Shown in pieces: positions 17,854-28,176 of a DNA stretch of 64,000 nt. Within the stretch, counting starts at the first letter, position 1. Every line of letters starts with the position of its first letter. The DNA comes from Pseudomonadota bacterium (lineage in GTDB: Bacteria; Pseudomonadota; Alphaproteobacteria; Rhizobiales; Rhizobiaceae). Made by a program: the position numbers and the translations under genes. The notes under the pieces were generated by a model. That model was given only the letters and a program-made list of their open reading frames with translations, did no database searches and was not told the origin of the DNA. The stretch covers positions 78,023 to 142,022 of the forward strand of contig JAIUPA010000041.1 in the NCBI GenBank assembly GCA_020161665.1, in the 5' to 3' direction.

Positions 17854-18912
17854 ATGCGTGCAAAATCACTGCTCGCCGCCCTGTTATTGCCTGTTCTGTC
17901 TTCGCTTGCCCTGAACAATGCTCAGGCAGCGTCGTGTAATAATCTGCGAACGGAGCTTTTAAAGCTTTCCGAGATCACGGGAAATACTGCCGAAACGCGC
18001 CGCTACGCGAATGCCATTGCTCACCAGAAGATCTATATTCGCAAGCTGAACTATGAACTGCAGCGCAACCGCTGCTCGTCCGGCTCGATCATTGTCCTTG
18101 GCAGCGAAAACAATCCCGCCTGTGGCGCGCTTCAGAACGAACTGGCCGATGCTGAGGCAACCCTTGACCGGCTGGATGATCAAAAGCGTGCGGTGGCGGG
18201 CAATCTGGTACGCGGATCGGAAGATCGCCTGCGCATCGTGGCCGAGCTGCAAAGCCAGAATTGCGATTTCACCGCCAGCGTTCAGGAAGCGTCTCTGGTC
18301 ACCTTGGCACCCGTGATCGGCGACAGCGAGTTCTACACCCATGTTCCGTCGCCGGAGGCTCAGGCTGAGGCCCCCGCCTCACCCTTGCGCACGCTGTGTG
18401 TACGCACCTGCGATGGTGCCTTTTTCCCGATTTCGGCCAATGCTTCGCAAAACGACTTCACGCGCGATGCGGCCATTTGCAATCGCATGTGCCCGGGCGC
18501 TGAGACACGCCTTTACTATCATCCGATGGACAATGCCGAGAGCGCCGACATGGTTGATGCGGAGACGGGAGAGGCCTATCGCGCGCTTCCCAACGCTTTT
18601 GCCTATACGAACCGCCTGCCGGGCGAGACGCCCGTCTGTGGTTGTGGCAACAACAGCGCCACTTTCTCAACGCCGGGCAGCGACACCATGGGCCGCGAAC
18701 GCTATGCGGCCCGCATTCCGGTGACGAGCCCGCTCTCCGATGAAAAGCTGCAACCGAAGGCCAGCCTTCCGGTCGAGCCGTCCGTTCCGGATCGTCCCTA
18801 TGCGCCGAGCCAAGCCAAGGTCCGCGTCATCGGCCCGCAATTCATCGAAAGCCAGAACCAGCTCAGCCGCAACCTCGATGAGGACAAGGACGCCGAAGGC
18901 AAGATTCAGTAA
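17854..18912 (+). CDS. Exported DUF2865 protein
   Basis: 352 aa. Signal peptide with cleavage after NNAQA (about residue 25), so periplasmic. Residues 30-130 are helical; the centre holds the DUF2865 core LCVRTCDGAFFPIS ... CNRMCPGAETRLYYH ... with further paired cysteines (CGCGNN), suggesting disulfides. The C-terminus is Pro/acidic. DUF2865 proteins are restricted to Hyphomicrobiales and have no assigned function; the Cys pattern and export suggest an envelope structural role. Monocistronic; ends 9 bp from the convergent NYN gene. Confidence 0.82.
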   Translation: MRAKSLLAALLLPVLSSLALNNAQAASCNNLRTELLKLSEITGNTAETRRYANAIAHQKIYIRKLNYELQRNRCSSGSIIVLGSENNPACGALQNELADAEATLDRLDDQKRAVAGNLVRGSEDRLRIVAELQSQNCDFTASVQEASLVTLAPVIGDSEFYTHVPSPEAQAEAPASPLRTLCVRTCDGAFFPISANASQNDFTRDAAICNRMCPGAETRLYYHPMDNAESADMVDAETGEAYRALPNAFAYTNRLPGETPVCGCGNNSATFSTPGSDTMGRERYAARIPVTSPLSDEKLQPKASLPVEPSVPDRPYAPSQAKVRVIGPQFIESQNQLSRNLDEDKDAEGKIQ

Positions 18913-18921
18913 GCGCTCGGC

Positions 18922-19689
18922 TCAGGCCTGAACCACCTTGAGGCTTGGCTGCGGCACATCCTTGCGGCGGCGAACCTTGAATGTGCCAGATTCCTGAGAG
19001 ACCATAAAATCGGAGCGGGCAGCAAATGCCTTCTTCAAAGTGGCTCCACCGTAATCGCTCCATTTAATGCCAGGATGGGCCTTGCGAATGGCGGAGCCGA
19101 GCGGGCTTCCCAAAACCCACCCCTCGTCATCCCTTGCAAGACCACCTTTGATCGCCTCATCATAAATGACGGCGATATCTTTCACCTTGGGCTTCACAAT
19201 CGCAGCCACAGGCTTTGCAGACGCAACGGGGGCAGTTGAGACCGCTTTGCCCGCTTCATTTTCCACTGTTACGAAGCGTGTGCAGGCCTCACGAAAGACC
19301 GGGCTCGCATTCTTCATGCCGACACCCGTAACCTCGCGACGCGCAAGGCGAAGCCGGATAGCAAGTGCGGTGAAGTCACCGTCACCCGAAGCAATACAGA
19401 AATGCAAATGGTCTGTCGTGAACAGGATATCCATGGCATCCAGCGCCAAAAGCATGTCGGCGCTGTTGCGTCCGCCCGGCTTGCCGCTTGTCTGATGGCA
19501 GCGAAAGCCAAACTTTGCCGCCCGATCCCGCCACTCGCTCATGGTCGGGCTGGAAAAGTCGCCATAAACCGAAGCGATGATCTCGCGCCCTGCATCCACA
19601 ACCAATCCGGCAAGCTGTGCCGCGAATTTCGCGGGCACATTCTCGCCATCAATCAGCAGAACTGAAACCGTATTGCCTTGCGTCATCAT
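18922..19689 (-). CDS. NYN (PIN-like) ribonuclease-fold protein with LOTUS/OST-HTH domain
   Basis: 255 aa. N-terminal NYN domain (about 5-140): acidic metal-site residues appear in LLIDGENVP, NSADMLLALDAMD and SGDGDFTALA, as in LabA/DUF88 proteins. C-terminal LOTUS (OST-HTH) module (about 185-240, GWVLGSPLGSAIRKAHPGIKWSDYGGATLKKAF), a fold known to bind RNA. A nuclease or RNA-processing role is therefore likely but the target is unknown. Start at 19689 follows AGGAG by 5 nt; the upstream extension to 19740 lacks support. Confidence 0.85.
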   Translation of the reverse strand: MMTQGNTVSVLLIDGENVPAKFAAQLAGLVVDAGREIIASVYGDFSSPTMSEWRDRAAKFGFRCHQTSGKPGGRNSADMLLALDAMDILFTTDHLHFCIASGDGDFTALAIRLRLARREVTGVGMKNASPVFREACTRFVTVENEAGKAVSTAPVASAKPVAAIVKPKVKDIAVIYDEAIKGGLARDDEGWVLGSPLGSAIRKAHPGIKWSDYGGATLKKAFAARSDFMVSQESGTFKVRRRKDVPQPSLKVVQA

Positions 19690-19783
19690 CGCCGCTCCTG
19701 TGTTGCGGCCATGATGTATGCAACCAAGACAACATATCAATACGAAGATACGACTGAATGATTGTATTGGTTAAGCAGCCGTT

Positions 19784-21463
19784 TCACCGATCCCTGAACC
19801 TGTTGGTGATCGGGTAACGCCGGTCGCGGCCAAAGTTCTTGCGGGTGATCTTCACCCCCGGAGCCGACTGGCGACGCTTGTATTCAGCCAGATAAAGCAG
19901 GTGCTCGACGCGATGCACGGTCGCAATGTCATGCCCGCGCGCCACGATCTCCTCAACGGCCATCTCATGTTCGACGAGGCATTCGAGAATATCATCCAGC
20001 ACCGGATAAGGCGGCAGCGAATCCTGGTCCGTCTGGTTGGGACGAAGCTCTGCCGACGGCGCCTTGTCGATGATGTTCGCCGGGATCACCTCGCCTGAAG
20101 GCCCGAGCGCACCCGGCGGCACGTGGGAATTGCGCCAGCGCGAGATGGCATAGACCTGCATCTTGTAGAGGTCCTTGATCGGGTTGAACCCGCCATTCAT
20201 GTCGCCGTAAAGCGTGGCATAGCCCACCGACATTTCCGACTTGTTGCCGGTCGTCACCACCATGGAGCCGAACTTGTTGGAGATCGCCATGAGGATGGTG
20301 CCACGCGCACGGCTTTGCAGGTTCTCTTCGGTAATGCCCGAATCCGTCCCCTCGAACAGGTCGGACAAGGCCGAGGAAAAGCCCTCGACCGGCTCGGCAA
20401 TCGGCACGATGTCGTAATGGCAGCCCAGCGCACGGGCGCAGTCTGCCGCATCCTTCAGCGATTCCTTGGAGGTGTAGCGATAGGGCAGCATCACGGTGCG
20501 CACCCGCTCTTCGCCCAGCGCATCCACGGCCAGCGCCGCGCAGATGGCCGAGTCGATGCCGCCTGACAGACCGAGCACCACATTGCGGAACCCGTTCTTG
20601 TTGACGTAATCGCGAAAACCCAGCATGCAGGCCCGGTAGTCGGCTTCCTCGCCTTCCGGCAGACGCGACATCACCCCGGCCTCGCAACGCCAGCCGCTTT
20701 CGCTCCGGTCCCACTCGGTCACGTAAAGCGAAGCCTCGAACTGGCTCATCTGGAAGGCCAGCGTCTTGTCGGCGTTGAAGCCGAAGCTTGCCCCGTCAAA
20801 GACCAGTTCGTCCTGCCCACCCACCTGATTGACGTAGAGAAGCGGCAGACCGCTTTCCTCGACCTGCGAAACGGCCTTCTGGTAACGCACCTGCATCTTG
20901 CCGCGATAATAGGGCGAGCCGTTAGGCACGATCAGCAGTTCGGCACCGGCTTCGGCCAGCGTCTCGCATATGCCGAGATCGTTCCAGATTTCCTCGCAGA
21001 TCGGAATACCGATGCGCACACCGCGGAAATTGTAAGGTCCGGTGATCGTGCCTTCGGTGAAGACACGCTTTTCATCAAACTCGCCGTAGTTCGGCAGATC
21101 CACCTTGTCACGAATGGCGATCACCGTGCCGCCATCGATCAGCGCCACGGAATTGTGCCGCCCCTTGTCCCCCTGACGCGGATAACCGATCACCAGACCC
21201 GGACCACCAACAGCGGTGTCGGCGGCCAGTTCGTCAATCGCCTTCTGGCAGGCCTTGAGAAAAGCGGGTTTGCAGACCAGATCCTCCGGTGGATAGCCGG
21301 AAATGAAAAGCTCCGTGAAAACAACAAGGTCCGCACCCTGCCGGGCCGCGTCGGCGCGAAGCTCGCGCGCTTTGGCAAGGTTGCCGACAATATCGCCAAC
21401 CGTGGGATTGTGCTGCGCGATCGCAATCCGCAGCGTCGTGGGAAGTGTCTGAACGTCGCTCAT
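19784..21463 (-). CDS. nadE: Glutamine-dependent NAD+ synthetase
   Basis: 559 aa. N-terminal nitrilase-type glutaminase with the E-K-C triad (E51 in FTELFISGYPPEDL, K in RDKVDLPNYGEFDEKR, C in PICEEIW) and a C-terminal NAD synthetase domain with the ATP-pyrophosphatase loop LSGGIDSA (around 300) and TTGNKSE. It amidates deamido-NAD+ with glutamine-derived ammonia, the last step of NAD synthesis. Full family length. Monocistronic, divergent from the LtaS-like gene. Confidence 0.97.
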   Translation of the reverse strand: MSDVQTLPTTLRIAIAQHNPTVGDIVGNLAKARELRADAARQGADLVVFTELFISGYPPEDLVCKPAFLKACQKAIDELAADTAVGGPGLVIGYPRQGDKGRHNSVALIDGGTVIAIRDKVDLPNYGEFDEKRVFTEGTITGPYNFRGVRIGIPICEEIWNDLGICETLAEAGAELLIVPNGSPYYRGKMQVRYQKAVSQVEESGLPLLYVNQVGGQDELVFDGASFGFNADKTLAFQMSQFEASLYVTEWDRSESGWRCEAGVMSRLPEGEEADYRACMLGFRDYVNKNGFRNVVLGLSGGIDSAICAALAVDALGEERVRTVMLPYRYTSKESLKDAADCARALGCHYDIVPIAEPVEGFSSALSDLFEGTDSGITEENLQSRARGTILMAISNKFGSMVVTTGNKSEMSVGYATLYGDMNGGFNPIKDLYKMQVYAISRWRNSHVPPGALGPSGEVIPANIIDKAPSAELRPNQTDQDSLPPYPVLDDILECLVEHEMAVEEIVARGHDIATVHRVEHLLYLAEYKRRQSAPGVKITRKNFGRDRRYPITNRFRDR

Positions 21464-21645
21464 GCCTATCGTTTAGCGCGCGGGGCGCATCTCCGCAACG
21501 GCCTCGATGGAGGCAGACCCATCTGGCAACCCCAAGCACATTTTCGTGAACAACTGGAAATGATGCATCGCAGCATGGTTCATTAGCGGTTCATGACAGC
21601 TATGTGACAGTCGTCTCCAGATTCGATGATACGCGGCAGGTTCCA

Positions 21646-23565
21646 ATGACAAAGACGACAATCGCGGCCAAGCGCCTTGGAACGTTGAAACCGGCACTCA
21701 CCATGGCTGTTTCGGCAACCGTGCGTTCGGCATGGCCTTGGGCCGCCCCCATGCTTTTTGCCGCATTGACGGTGGTCGCGGTGGAAGTCGCGGCGCGAAC
21801 CGGCGTTTCCGATATCGGGAATCTGTTCTTTACGGAAAACCGGCCCGGGCCGATCACCGCAGTGGTCGTATTCCTGCTGTTTCTGGTAGCCGATGCGCTG
21901 ATCGGGCGGCTGTTCATGTCGCTGTTTGCCATTGCCCCCGCACTCGTACTGCTTGCGGGCTTTTCCGGGCAAAAGCGCATCTATCTGGCAGACCCTCTCT
22001 ACCCCGCAGACCTGACCTACGGCACCCGGCAGGTGTTCGAACTGCTGCCAGCCCTTGTCCATGCCCGTCCGCTGACGGCGCTCGCCATGGGTTTTGGTGC
22101 GCTGGCCCTCGCCTTTGGCCTGCTTCTGGCATGGTTTCGCCTGCGCCCTCTTCTGCCGCGCCTTTCGCTGCGTGATCGCGCCCTGCGTCTGGCGATTGCT
22201 CTGCCGCTTCTGGTTGGCTTTGCCTCGATCATGGACTATCGCGTCTTCTCTTGGACACGCGACCGCCTCGGCATCACCCCGATCATCTGGGATCAGGCCG
22301 AAAACTACCGGCAGAACGGTTTCCTTCTCGCCTTTGCGCTGAACCTGCCCATGGCAGCCGGCAATGCGCCTGCAGGATACAGCCAGCACGCCATCGACAC
22401 CATTCCCTCGGCCCTGCCCCCTGGTGCGCGCGGCAATGGCCGCTCGCCCGACGTGATTATGGTCATGTCGGAATCGCTGTGGGACGCAACGCGCATGAAG
22501 GGCGTATCGCTCTCGCCCGATCCGCTGGCCTGGTTGCGCCGCAACCAGTCGGGTAGCGTCTTCTCTCCGGAATTCGGCGGCATGACGGCCAATGTGGAAT
22601 TCGAGGCGTTGACGGGCTTCACCAATGCCTTCCTGCCAGCGGGCGCCATCCCCTATCAGCAGTATATTCGCAAGCCCATTCCCTCACTCGCCTCCTTCTT
22701 CAAGAGCGAGGGCTATCGCACCATGGCGCTGCATCCGTTCCAGAGCTGGTTCTGGAACCGCGAAGCCGTCTATCGCAACATGGGCTTTGACGAATTCCTC
22801 TCCGAAGAGAAGATGCCCGCCTTCCCGAAGCGCGGTATTTTCCCGGCGGATGCCGATTTCACCGACGAGATCATGCGTCAGGCCGACAACACCGAAGACC
22901 CGTTCTTCATGTTCGCCGTTACGCTGCAGGGCCATGGCCCCTATGAGCCCGGCCGCTACAAGGAAAACACCGTCACCGTCGACGGTCCCCTTTCCGATGC
23001 CTCGCGCGCCACGCTGGAAACCTACACGCAGGGTGCCCGCGAGGCCAATGACAGTCTGCGCCGCCTGATGGGCTGGGCCAAGCGCCGTGGTCGCGAAACG
23101 ATCATCATCTATTTTGGCGATCATCTGCCACCGCTCGGTGCGCCTTATGTGGAAACCGGAACACTTTCCAGCGAGGTGCCGAGCCGCAACGCCGATCCGG
23201 CAGAGCTGAAAATCGGCCGCGAAACCCCGCTGATGATCTGGTCGTCGGGAAGCGGCGTGCGCAAGGCGGGCACCGTCAGCCCCTCCTTCCTGCCCTATTA
23301 CGCGCTGAAAATGGCGGGCTTTGAACATCCCTATTATTCCGGCGTCCTCGGTCGCCTGCACGAGAAGTACGCGGTGATTGACCGCCACATGCTGGTCAAG
23401 CGCAACGGCACGCCCGTGACCGACTGGAATACCGGCAATGAGGACGAGGCACCGCCGCTGCGCACCATGCGCCTGCTGCAGTATGACGTCATGTTTGGAG
23501 AAGGTTACAGCCTCGACCGCTTCTTCCCGTCGCGGGTTCGCAACGACGGCGCGCCCATCGGTTGA
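21646..23565 (+). CDS. LtaS-like alkaline-phosphatase/sulfatase-fold membrane transferase
   Basis: 639 aa. About five membrane helices in residues 15-210, then a periplasmic sulfatase-fold domain with VMSESLWD (metal Glu), GGMTANVEFEALTGF (site of the nucleophilic Thr) and YFGDHLPPLG (metal Asp/His). This is the lipoteichoic acid synthase / phosphoglycerol transferase family; in Gram-negative rhizobia relatives decorate periplasmic cyclic glucans or other glycans with phosphoglycerol or phosphoethanolamine. No glucan synthase lies nearby, so the acceptor is unknown. ATG 21646 chosen over the upstream GTG at 21604 because it gives a compact cytoplasmic start; the site is not decisive. Confidence 0.85.
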   Translation: MTKTTIAAKRLGTLKPALTMAVSATVRSAWPWAAPMLFAALTVVAVEVAARTGVSDIGNLFFTENRPGPITAVVVFLLFLVADALIGRLFMSLFAIAPALVLLAGFSGQKRIYLADPLYPADLTYGTRQVFELLPALVHARPLTALAMGFGALALAFGLLLAWFRLRPLLPRLSLRDRALRLAIALPLLVGFASIMDYRVFSWTRDRLGITPIIWDQAENYRQNGFLLAFALNLPMAAGNAPAGYSQHAIDTIPSALPPGARGNGRSPDVIMVMSESLWDATRMKGVSLSPDPLAWLRRNQSGSVFSPEFGGMTANVEFEALTGFTNAFLPAGAIPYQQYIRKPIPSLASFFKSEGYRTMALHPFQSWFWNREAVYRNMGFDEFLSEEKMPAFPKRGIFPADADFTDEIMRQADNTEDPFFMFAVTLQGHGPYEPGRYKENTVTVDGPLSDASRATLETYTQGAREANDSLRRLMGWAKRRGRETIIIYFGDHLPPLGAPYVETGTLSSEVPSRNADPAELKIGRETPLMIWSSGSGVRKAGTVSPSFLPYYALKMAGFEHPYYSGVLGRLHEKYAVIDRHMLVKRNGTPVTDWNTGNEDEAPPLRTMRLLQYDVMFGEGYSLDRFFPSRVRNDGAPIG

Positions 23566-23590
23566 AGACCGCTCAAAGCCCCAAAATCAA

Positions 23591-23620
23591 AAAAGCCGGT
23601 GGAGCGATCCACCGGCTTTT
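23591..23620. terminator. Bidirectional terminator
   Basis: AAAAGCCGGTGGA / TCCACCGGCTTTT hairpin between two converging genes, T-rich on both flanks. Confidence 0.88.
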
Positions 23621-23642
23621 GTTTAAGCAAGACCTGAAAAGA

Positions 23643-25016
23643 TCAGCCGTTCACGGCCATCTTCTTTTCGTCGCGGCCACCCTTCATGCGCTCGGCCAGA
23701 AGGAAGGCCAGTTCCAGCGCCTGATCGGCATTGAGACGCGGGTCGCAATGCGTGTGGTAACGGTCGGACAGGTCTTCCGCCGAAACGGCACGCGCACCGC
23801 CCGTGCACTCGGTCACGTCATTGCCGGTCATCTCGATATGGATGCCGCCCGGATGCGTGCCTTCGGCGCGGTGGATCTGGAAGAAGCTTTCCACTTCCGA
23901 CAGAACGCGCTCGAACGGACGGGTCTTGTAGCTGTTAAGCGTGATCGTGTTGCCATGCATCGGATCGCAGGACCACACGACCTTCTTGCCTTCGCGTTCC
24001 ACAGCGCGGATGAGGCGCGGCAGATGCTCGGCAACCTTGTCATGACCGAAGCGGCAGATCAGCGTCAGGCGACCCGGCTCGTTCTGCGGATTGAGCAGGT
24101 CGATCAGTTCGATCAGGCCTTCCGCTGTCATCGACGGACCGCACTTCAGACCCAGCGGGTTCTTGATGCCACGGCAATATTCAACATGGGCGTGGTCAGG
24201 CTGACGCGTACGGTCGCCGATCCAGATCATGTGGCCGGACGTGGCATACCAGTCGCCCGAAGTGGAATCGACGCGGGTCAGCGCTTCTTCGTAGCCAAGC
24301 AGCAGAGCTTCATGGCTGGTGAAGAAATCCGTCTCGCGCAGGCTCGGATTGTTTTCCGAGGAAATGCCGATGGCCTGCATGAAGTCCATCGTTTCCGTGA
24401 TACGGGCCGCCAGCTTGCGGTAACGTTCCGCCTGCGGGCTGTCCTTGACGAAGCCGAGCATCCACTGATGCACGTTTTCGAGGTTGGCATAGCCGCCCAT
24501 GGCGAAGGCGCGCAACAGGTTCAGCGTCGCGGCCGACTGGCGGTAAGCCATGACCTGACGTTCCGGCGAAGGAATACGGGCTTCCTCGGTGAACTCGATA
24601 CCGTTGATGATGTCACCACGGTAGGACGGCAGCGTCACGCCATCCTGCGTTTCGGTGGAGGACGAGCGCGGCTTGGCGAACTGGCCGGCAATACGGCCAA
24701 CCTTCACCACCGGCTGTTGTGCACCAAACGTCAGAACAACGGCCATCTGCAGGAAAACGCGGAAGAAATCGCGGATCTGGTCCGCGCCGTGCTCGGCAAA
24801 GCTTTCGGCGCAATCGCCACCCTGAAGCAGGAAGCCGTTGCCATTGGCAACATTGGCCAGCGACTTCTTCAGGCGGCGGGCTTCGCCCGCAAACACCAGC
24901 GGCGGAAACCGTGCGAGACGATCTTCCGTAGCCTTGAGTGCGGCTGCGTCCGGATAATCCGGAACCTGACTGATCGGCTTGTTGCGCCAGCTCGCCGGGG
25001 TCCAGTTCTGTGCCAT
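23643..25016 (-). CDS. aroG: Class II 3-deoxy-7-phosphoheptulonate (DAHP) synthase
   Basis: 457 aa. First enzyme of the shikimate pathway, joining phosphoenolpyruvate and erythrose 4-phosphate. Plant-type (class II, AroH/AroA-II) signatures: [17 protein letters not shown] at the start, [30 protein letters not shown] and a C-terminal [17 protein letters not shown]. The ATG at 25016 lies 8 nt after AGGAG and is preferred to the ATG at 25022. Gene symbols for this class vary; aroG is used loosely. Lies downstream of gor on the same strand, about 105 bp apart. Confidence 0.95.
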   Translation of the reverse strand: MAQNWTPASWRNKPISQVPDYPDAAALKATEDRLARFPPLVFAGEARRLKKSLANVANGNGFLLQGGDCAESFAEHGADQIRDFFRVFLQMAVVLTFGAQQPVVKVGRIAGQFAKPRSSSTETQDGVTLPSYRGDIINGIEFTEEARIPSPERQVMAYRQSAATLNLLRAFAMGGYANLENVHQWMLGFVKDSPQAERYRKLAARITETMDFMQAIGISSENNPSLRETDFFTSHEALLLGYEEALTRVDSTSGDWYATSGHMIWIGDRTRQPDHAHVEYCRGIKNPLGLKCGPSMTAEGLIELIDLLNPQNEPGRLTLICRFGHDKVAEHLPRLIRAVEREGKKVVWSCDPMHGNTITLNSYKTRPFERVLSEVESFFQIHRAEGTHPGGIHIEMTGNDVTECTGGARAVSAEDLSDRYHTHCDPRLNADQALELAFLLAERMKGGRDEKKMAVNG

Positions 25017-25122
25017 TTGCATGTCTCCTCGCTTCCGTCTCGCGGAAGCTCCAGGGGTTTCCTCTCCGTCAGGGCGCGGCTTATAAACCTTATTGAAAGC
25101 TTTGCATAGGCCGCACGGGCAA

Positions 25123-26517
25123 TCAGCCCGTGACCCGCTCCCCGTTACGAATGATGTAGGACGGGCTGTACATCGTCACCAGTTCTTCCGCCGCAGACGG
25201 ATGAAGCGCCATGGTGCGATCAAAATCGTCCTTAGTGCAGCCTGCCTTCAGCGTGATGCCCAGAAGCTGCGCCATTTCCCCGGCTTCATGGCCAAGAATA
25301 TGCGCGCCGATGACCTTGCGGTCCGTCGCATTGACGATGAGCTTCATGATCATCTTTTCAGCCCGGCCCGAAAGCGTCGCCTTCATGGGGCGGAACTGCG
25401 CCCGGTAAACCTCGACTTCGGCAAAGCGGCGCGCGGCCTCCTCTTCGGAAAGCCCGACGGTGCCGATTTCCGGCTGCGAAAACACCGCGGTCGGGATCGT
25501 ATCGTGATCCGGCTTGGTCGGCTTGCCGCGATATTCCGTGTCGATGAAACACATGGCCTCATGGATGGCGACCGGCGTCAGCTGCACCCGGTCGGTCACA
25601 TCGCCCAGCGCCCAGATCGACGGCACGCTGGAGCGCGAATAGTCGTCAACGATGATCGCCCCGCGTGCGTTGAGCGCCACGCCCGCAGTCTCAAGGCCAA
25701 GCCCAGCCGTGTTCGGATGACGCCCCAGCGCCAGCATGACCTGATCGGCCACCACAACCGTCCCCGCCCGCGTGCGCGTCGTCAAAGCGCCGTCGGCAGT
25801 CTTCTCGACGCTCTCGATGACATCGTTCAGCAGAAGCTTGATACCCTTGGCCATCATCGCGTCCTGCAGGCCGCGCCGCATATCGCCATCAAAGCGCGAC
25901 AGGAGTTCCGGGCCGCGATAAATCAGCGTCACGTCAACACCGAGACCGTGGAAGATGTTGGCGAATTCCACCGCGATGTAGCCGCCGCCGGCAATCAGGA
26001 TGGAGCGCGGCAGTTCCGGCAGGTCAAAGGCTTCGTTCGAGGAAATGCAATGCTCATAGCCCGCGATTTCGGCATGGGCATTCACAGACCCGCCGGTCGC
26101 GATCACAATGCGCTCAGCCGTGACTACCTGCCCGGTAGAGGCGATGCGAACGCTGTGCGCTCCGGCAAGTTCGGCGCGGCTTTCGATGATCTCCGCCCCG
26201 GCATTATCAAGCCCCTTGCGGTAAAGCCCTTCAAGGCGCGTGATTTCGGCTTCCTTGGCGGCAACCAGCTTGGTCCAGTCAAAGCGCGTTTCGCCGACAC
26301 TCCAGCCAAATCCCGCCGCATCCTCGAAATGCTCGGGAAATTGCGAGGCATAGACATAGAGCTTTTTGGGAACGCAGCCGCGAATGACGCAAGTGCCGCC
26401 AAAGCGGAATTCTTCGGCAATCGCCACCTTCTTGCCGAGCGAGGCCGCGACGCGGGCGCTGCGCACCCCGCCTGAGCCGCCCCCAATGACGAAAAGATCG
26501 TAATCATAGGTGGTCAT
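25123..26517 (-). CDS. gor: Glutathione-disulfide reductase
   Basis: 464 aa flavoprotein. N-terminal FAD motif [14 protein letters not shown], redox-active disulfide [13 protein letters not shown], second Rossmann [10 protein letters not shown], and catalytic HPSAAEE near the C-terminus. NADPH-dependent reduction of GSSG. Start ATG 26517 has GGAG at 6 nt; an upstream ATG at 26529 is less favoured. Neighbouring rpiA and DUF2059 genes on the same strand form an order often seen in rhizobia, but a terminator at 26582-26608 separates gor from DUF2059, so gor has its own promoter. Confidence 0.95.
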   Translation of the reverse strand: MTTYDYDLFVIGGGSGGVRSARVAASLGKKVAIAEEFRFGGTCVIRGCVPKKLYVYASQFPEHFEDAAGFGWSVGETRFDWTKLVAAKEAEITRLEGLYRKGLDNAGAEIIESRAELAGAHSVRIASTGQVVTAERIVIATGGSVNAHAEIAGYEHCISSNEAFDLPELPRSILIAGGGYIAVEFANIFHGLGVDVTLIYRGPELLSRFDGDMRRGLQDAMMAKGIKLLLNDVIESVEKTADGALTTRTRAGTVVVADQVMLALGRHPNTAGLGLETAGVALNARGAIIVDDYSRSSVPSIWALGDVTDRVQLTPVAIHEAMCFIDTEYRGKPTKPDHDTIPTAVFSQPEIGTVGLSEEEAARRFAEVEVYRAQFRPMKATLSGRAEKMIMKLIVNATDRKVIGAHILGHEAGEMAQLLGITLKAGCTKDDFDRTMALHPSAAEELVTMYSPSYIIRNGERVTG

Positions 26518-26581
26518 CGCGGTCTCCATAGGCTTCGGGCGGGATCAGGTTCGAGTTTTATATAGGGGTCGTGCCACAAAA

Positions 26582-26608
26582 CAAAAAGCCCGGCGGAACC
26601 GGGCTTTC
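26582..26608 (-). terminator. Terminator of the DUF2059 gene
   Basis: On the - strand AAAGCCCGGTTCCGCCGGGCTTTTTGT: stem AGCCCGG/CCGGGCT then T5. Confidence 0.85.
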
Positions 26609-26651
26609 TGGATCAGCAGAACGGAAGACCTCGGATCGAGGTCTCTCCCGA

Positions 26652-27224
26652 TCAGTTCTTCTTGGCCGGTGCCGGAGCAGCAGGCTTGGCGCCCGGCGTC
26701 AGCGCGTCCGCCGGAAGCGGTGCCGGAGCGAGCTTCTGCACTTCAGCCGAAACCGAATTGCCGAGGTCGCGGTCAACGCCAGCGCCCCAGATATCGGCAG
26801 CCTTCAGGAGTTCGCGCATGGCAATCGGGCCATCCTTGAGCAGCTTCTTGCCCGGTTCGGTCTGGTAGAAATCGGCAATCGCCTTCAGCTCATCTGCCGA
26901 GAAGGTCTTGGCGTAGATCATCGCGGACTCGCGCTCGAGATCGGCACGGCGCGGTGCCAGCTCAAGAGCCTTCTTGTCAACGATGTCGGAAATCTGCTCC
27001 TGCAGGTCCGGGAAAGCCTGGATCTGGCCAGCCTTGAGGCGCTCGGCGATCATCGGAAGAATACGGTCGAACTGGCTGGTAACGCCCAGCGCGTTGATCG
27101 TATCGCGAGCGGCCTTGACGTGGGCCTCGGAAGGCTCGTCAGCCTTGGCCGGAACAATCGCGGCAAAGCTGGAAAACAGAACGGCGACAATGGCGGCACG
27201 CCCAAAACCCGCAAATTTCATCAT
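26652..27224 (-). CDS. Exported DUF2059 protein
   Basis: 190 aa. Signal peptide (MMKFAGFGRAAIVAVLFSSFAAIVPAKA), then an all-helical DUF2059 domain with the typical ending ADELKAIADFYQTEPGKKLL, and an Ala/Pro-rich tail. DUF2059 proteins are periplasmic with no known reaction. Lies between rpiA and gor, the conserved place for this family in rhizobia. Start at the first of two adjacent ATGs; AGGAG is about 11 nt upstream. Confidence 0.88.
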   Translation of the reverse strand: MMKFAGFGRAAIVAVLFSSFAAIVPAKADEPSEAHVKAARDTINALGVTSQFDRILPMIAERLKAGQIQAFPDLQEQISDIVDKKALELAPRRADLERESAMIYAKTFSADELKAIADFYQTEPGKKLLKDGPIAMRELLKAADIWGAGVDRDLGNSVSAEVQKLAPAPLPADALTPGAKPAAPAPAKKN

Positions 27225-27344
27225 GAAGTCACTAGCTCCTGTCTCGTTTTCTCGGCCCATCCGCGCCCCGGATACCGTCCGGGGACCAGCGGATAACGCC
27301 TCGTGAATTTCCTTAAACGGGCAGAAAACCCTGCCCCGCTTTCA

Positions 27345-28040
27345 TCATTCGGCTTCCAGAATCCGCACACCACCGGCACCGGCAATCACCGCCACATCGG
27401 CAATGCCGATGAACAGCCCGTGTTCCACCACGCCCGGAATCGCGAACAAGGCACTCGAAAGAGCCTCTGCATCAGGAATGAGGCCAAAAGATGCATCGAG
27501 AATATAATGCCCGCCATCCGTCACGAATGCGCCGTCGCCGGATTGACGAAGGCGAATTTCGCCGGAAAGTCCAAGCTTGGACGTAGCCTTTTCAACGGCA
27601 ATCCGCGTTGCGGCAAGGCCGAACGGATTGACTTCGATCGGCAGCGGAAAACGACCAAGCGTCGGCACCAGCTTCGTTTCGTCGGCAATCACCACCATGC
27701 GCTGCGAGGCGCAGGCGACGATCTTTTCACGCAGAAGCGCGCCACCGCCGCCCTTGACGAGGCGAAGGGCCGGATCGACCTCATCGGCACCGTCAATCGT
27801 CAGGTCCAGTTCCGGCAATTCGTCCAGCGACTTCAGCGGAACGCCCAGTTCGAGGCAAAGCCGTGCCGTGCGTTCAGAGGTTGGAACCCCCTCGACACGA
27901 AAACCGCCGGCCACTTTTTCAGCCAGCAGACGGACGAATTCTTCCGCCGTCGAGCCCGTGCCGATCCCAAGCCGCATTCCATCTTCAACAAAGCCAAGCG
28001 CTGCAGCGGCGGCCTTGATTTTCATCTCGCGGGCGTCCAT
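27345..28040 (-). CDS. rpiA: Ribose-5-phosphate isomerase A
   Basis: 231 aa. Interconverts ribose 5-phosphate and ribulose 5-phosphate in the pentose phosphate pathway. Signatures: [41 protein letters not shown] and the C-terminal [17 protein letters not shown] 28040 ([15 protein letters not shown]) gives normal length and has GGAG upstream; the frame runs open to 28367 but that part has no start signal. Divergent from gph. Confidence 0.96.
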   Translation of the reverse strand: MDAREMKIKAAAAALGFVEDGMRLGIGTGSTAEEFVRLLAEKVAGGFRVEGVPTSERTARLCLELGVPLKSLDELPELDLTIDGADEVDPALRLVKGGGGALLREKIVACASQRMVVIADETKLVPTLGRFPLPIEVNPFGLAATRIAVEKATSKLGLSGEIRLRQSGDGAFVTDGGHYILDASFGLIPDAEALSSALFAIPGVVEHGLFIGIADVAVIAGAGGVRILEAE

Positions 28041-28176
28041 GCGCCGAAAACTCCGATCTTGATTGCGTCGCCGCCTGTTTACACGGCTCATCGGCCAAAC
28101 GAAAGCCCCTTTCCAAAAGAGGCCCGGCAATGCATTTTGCCGCCTGCTTCGCCCCTCCCAAGCCGGAAAGTACCCA

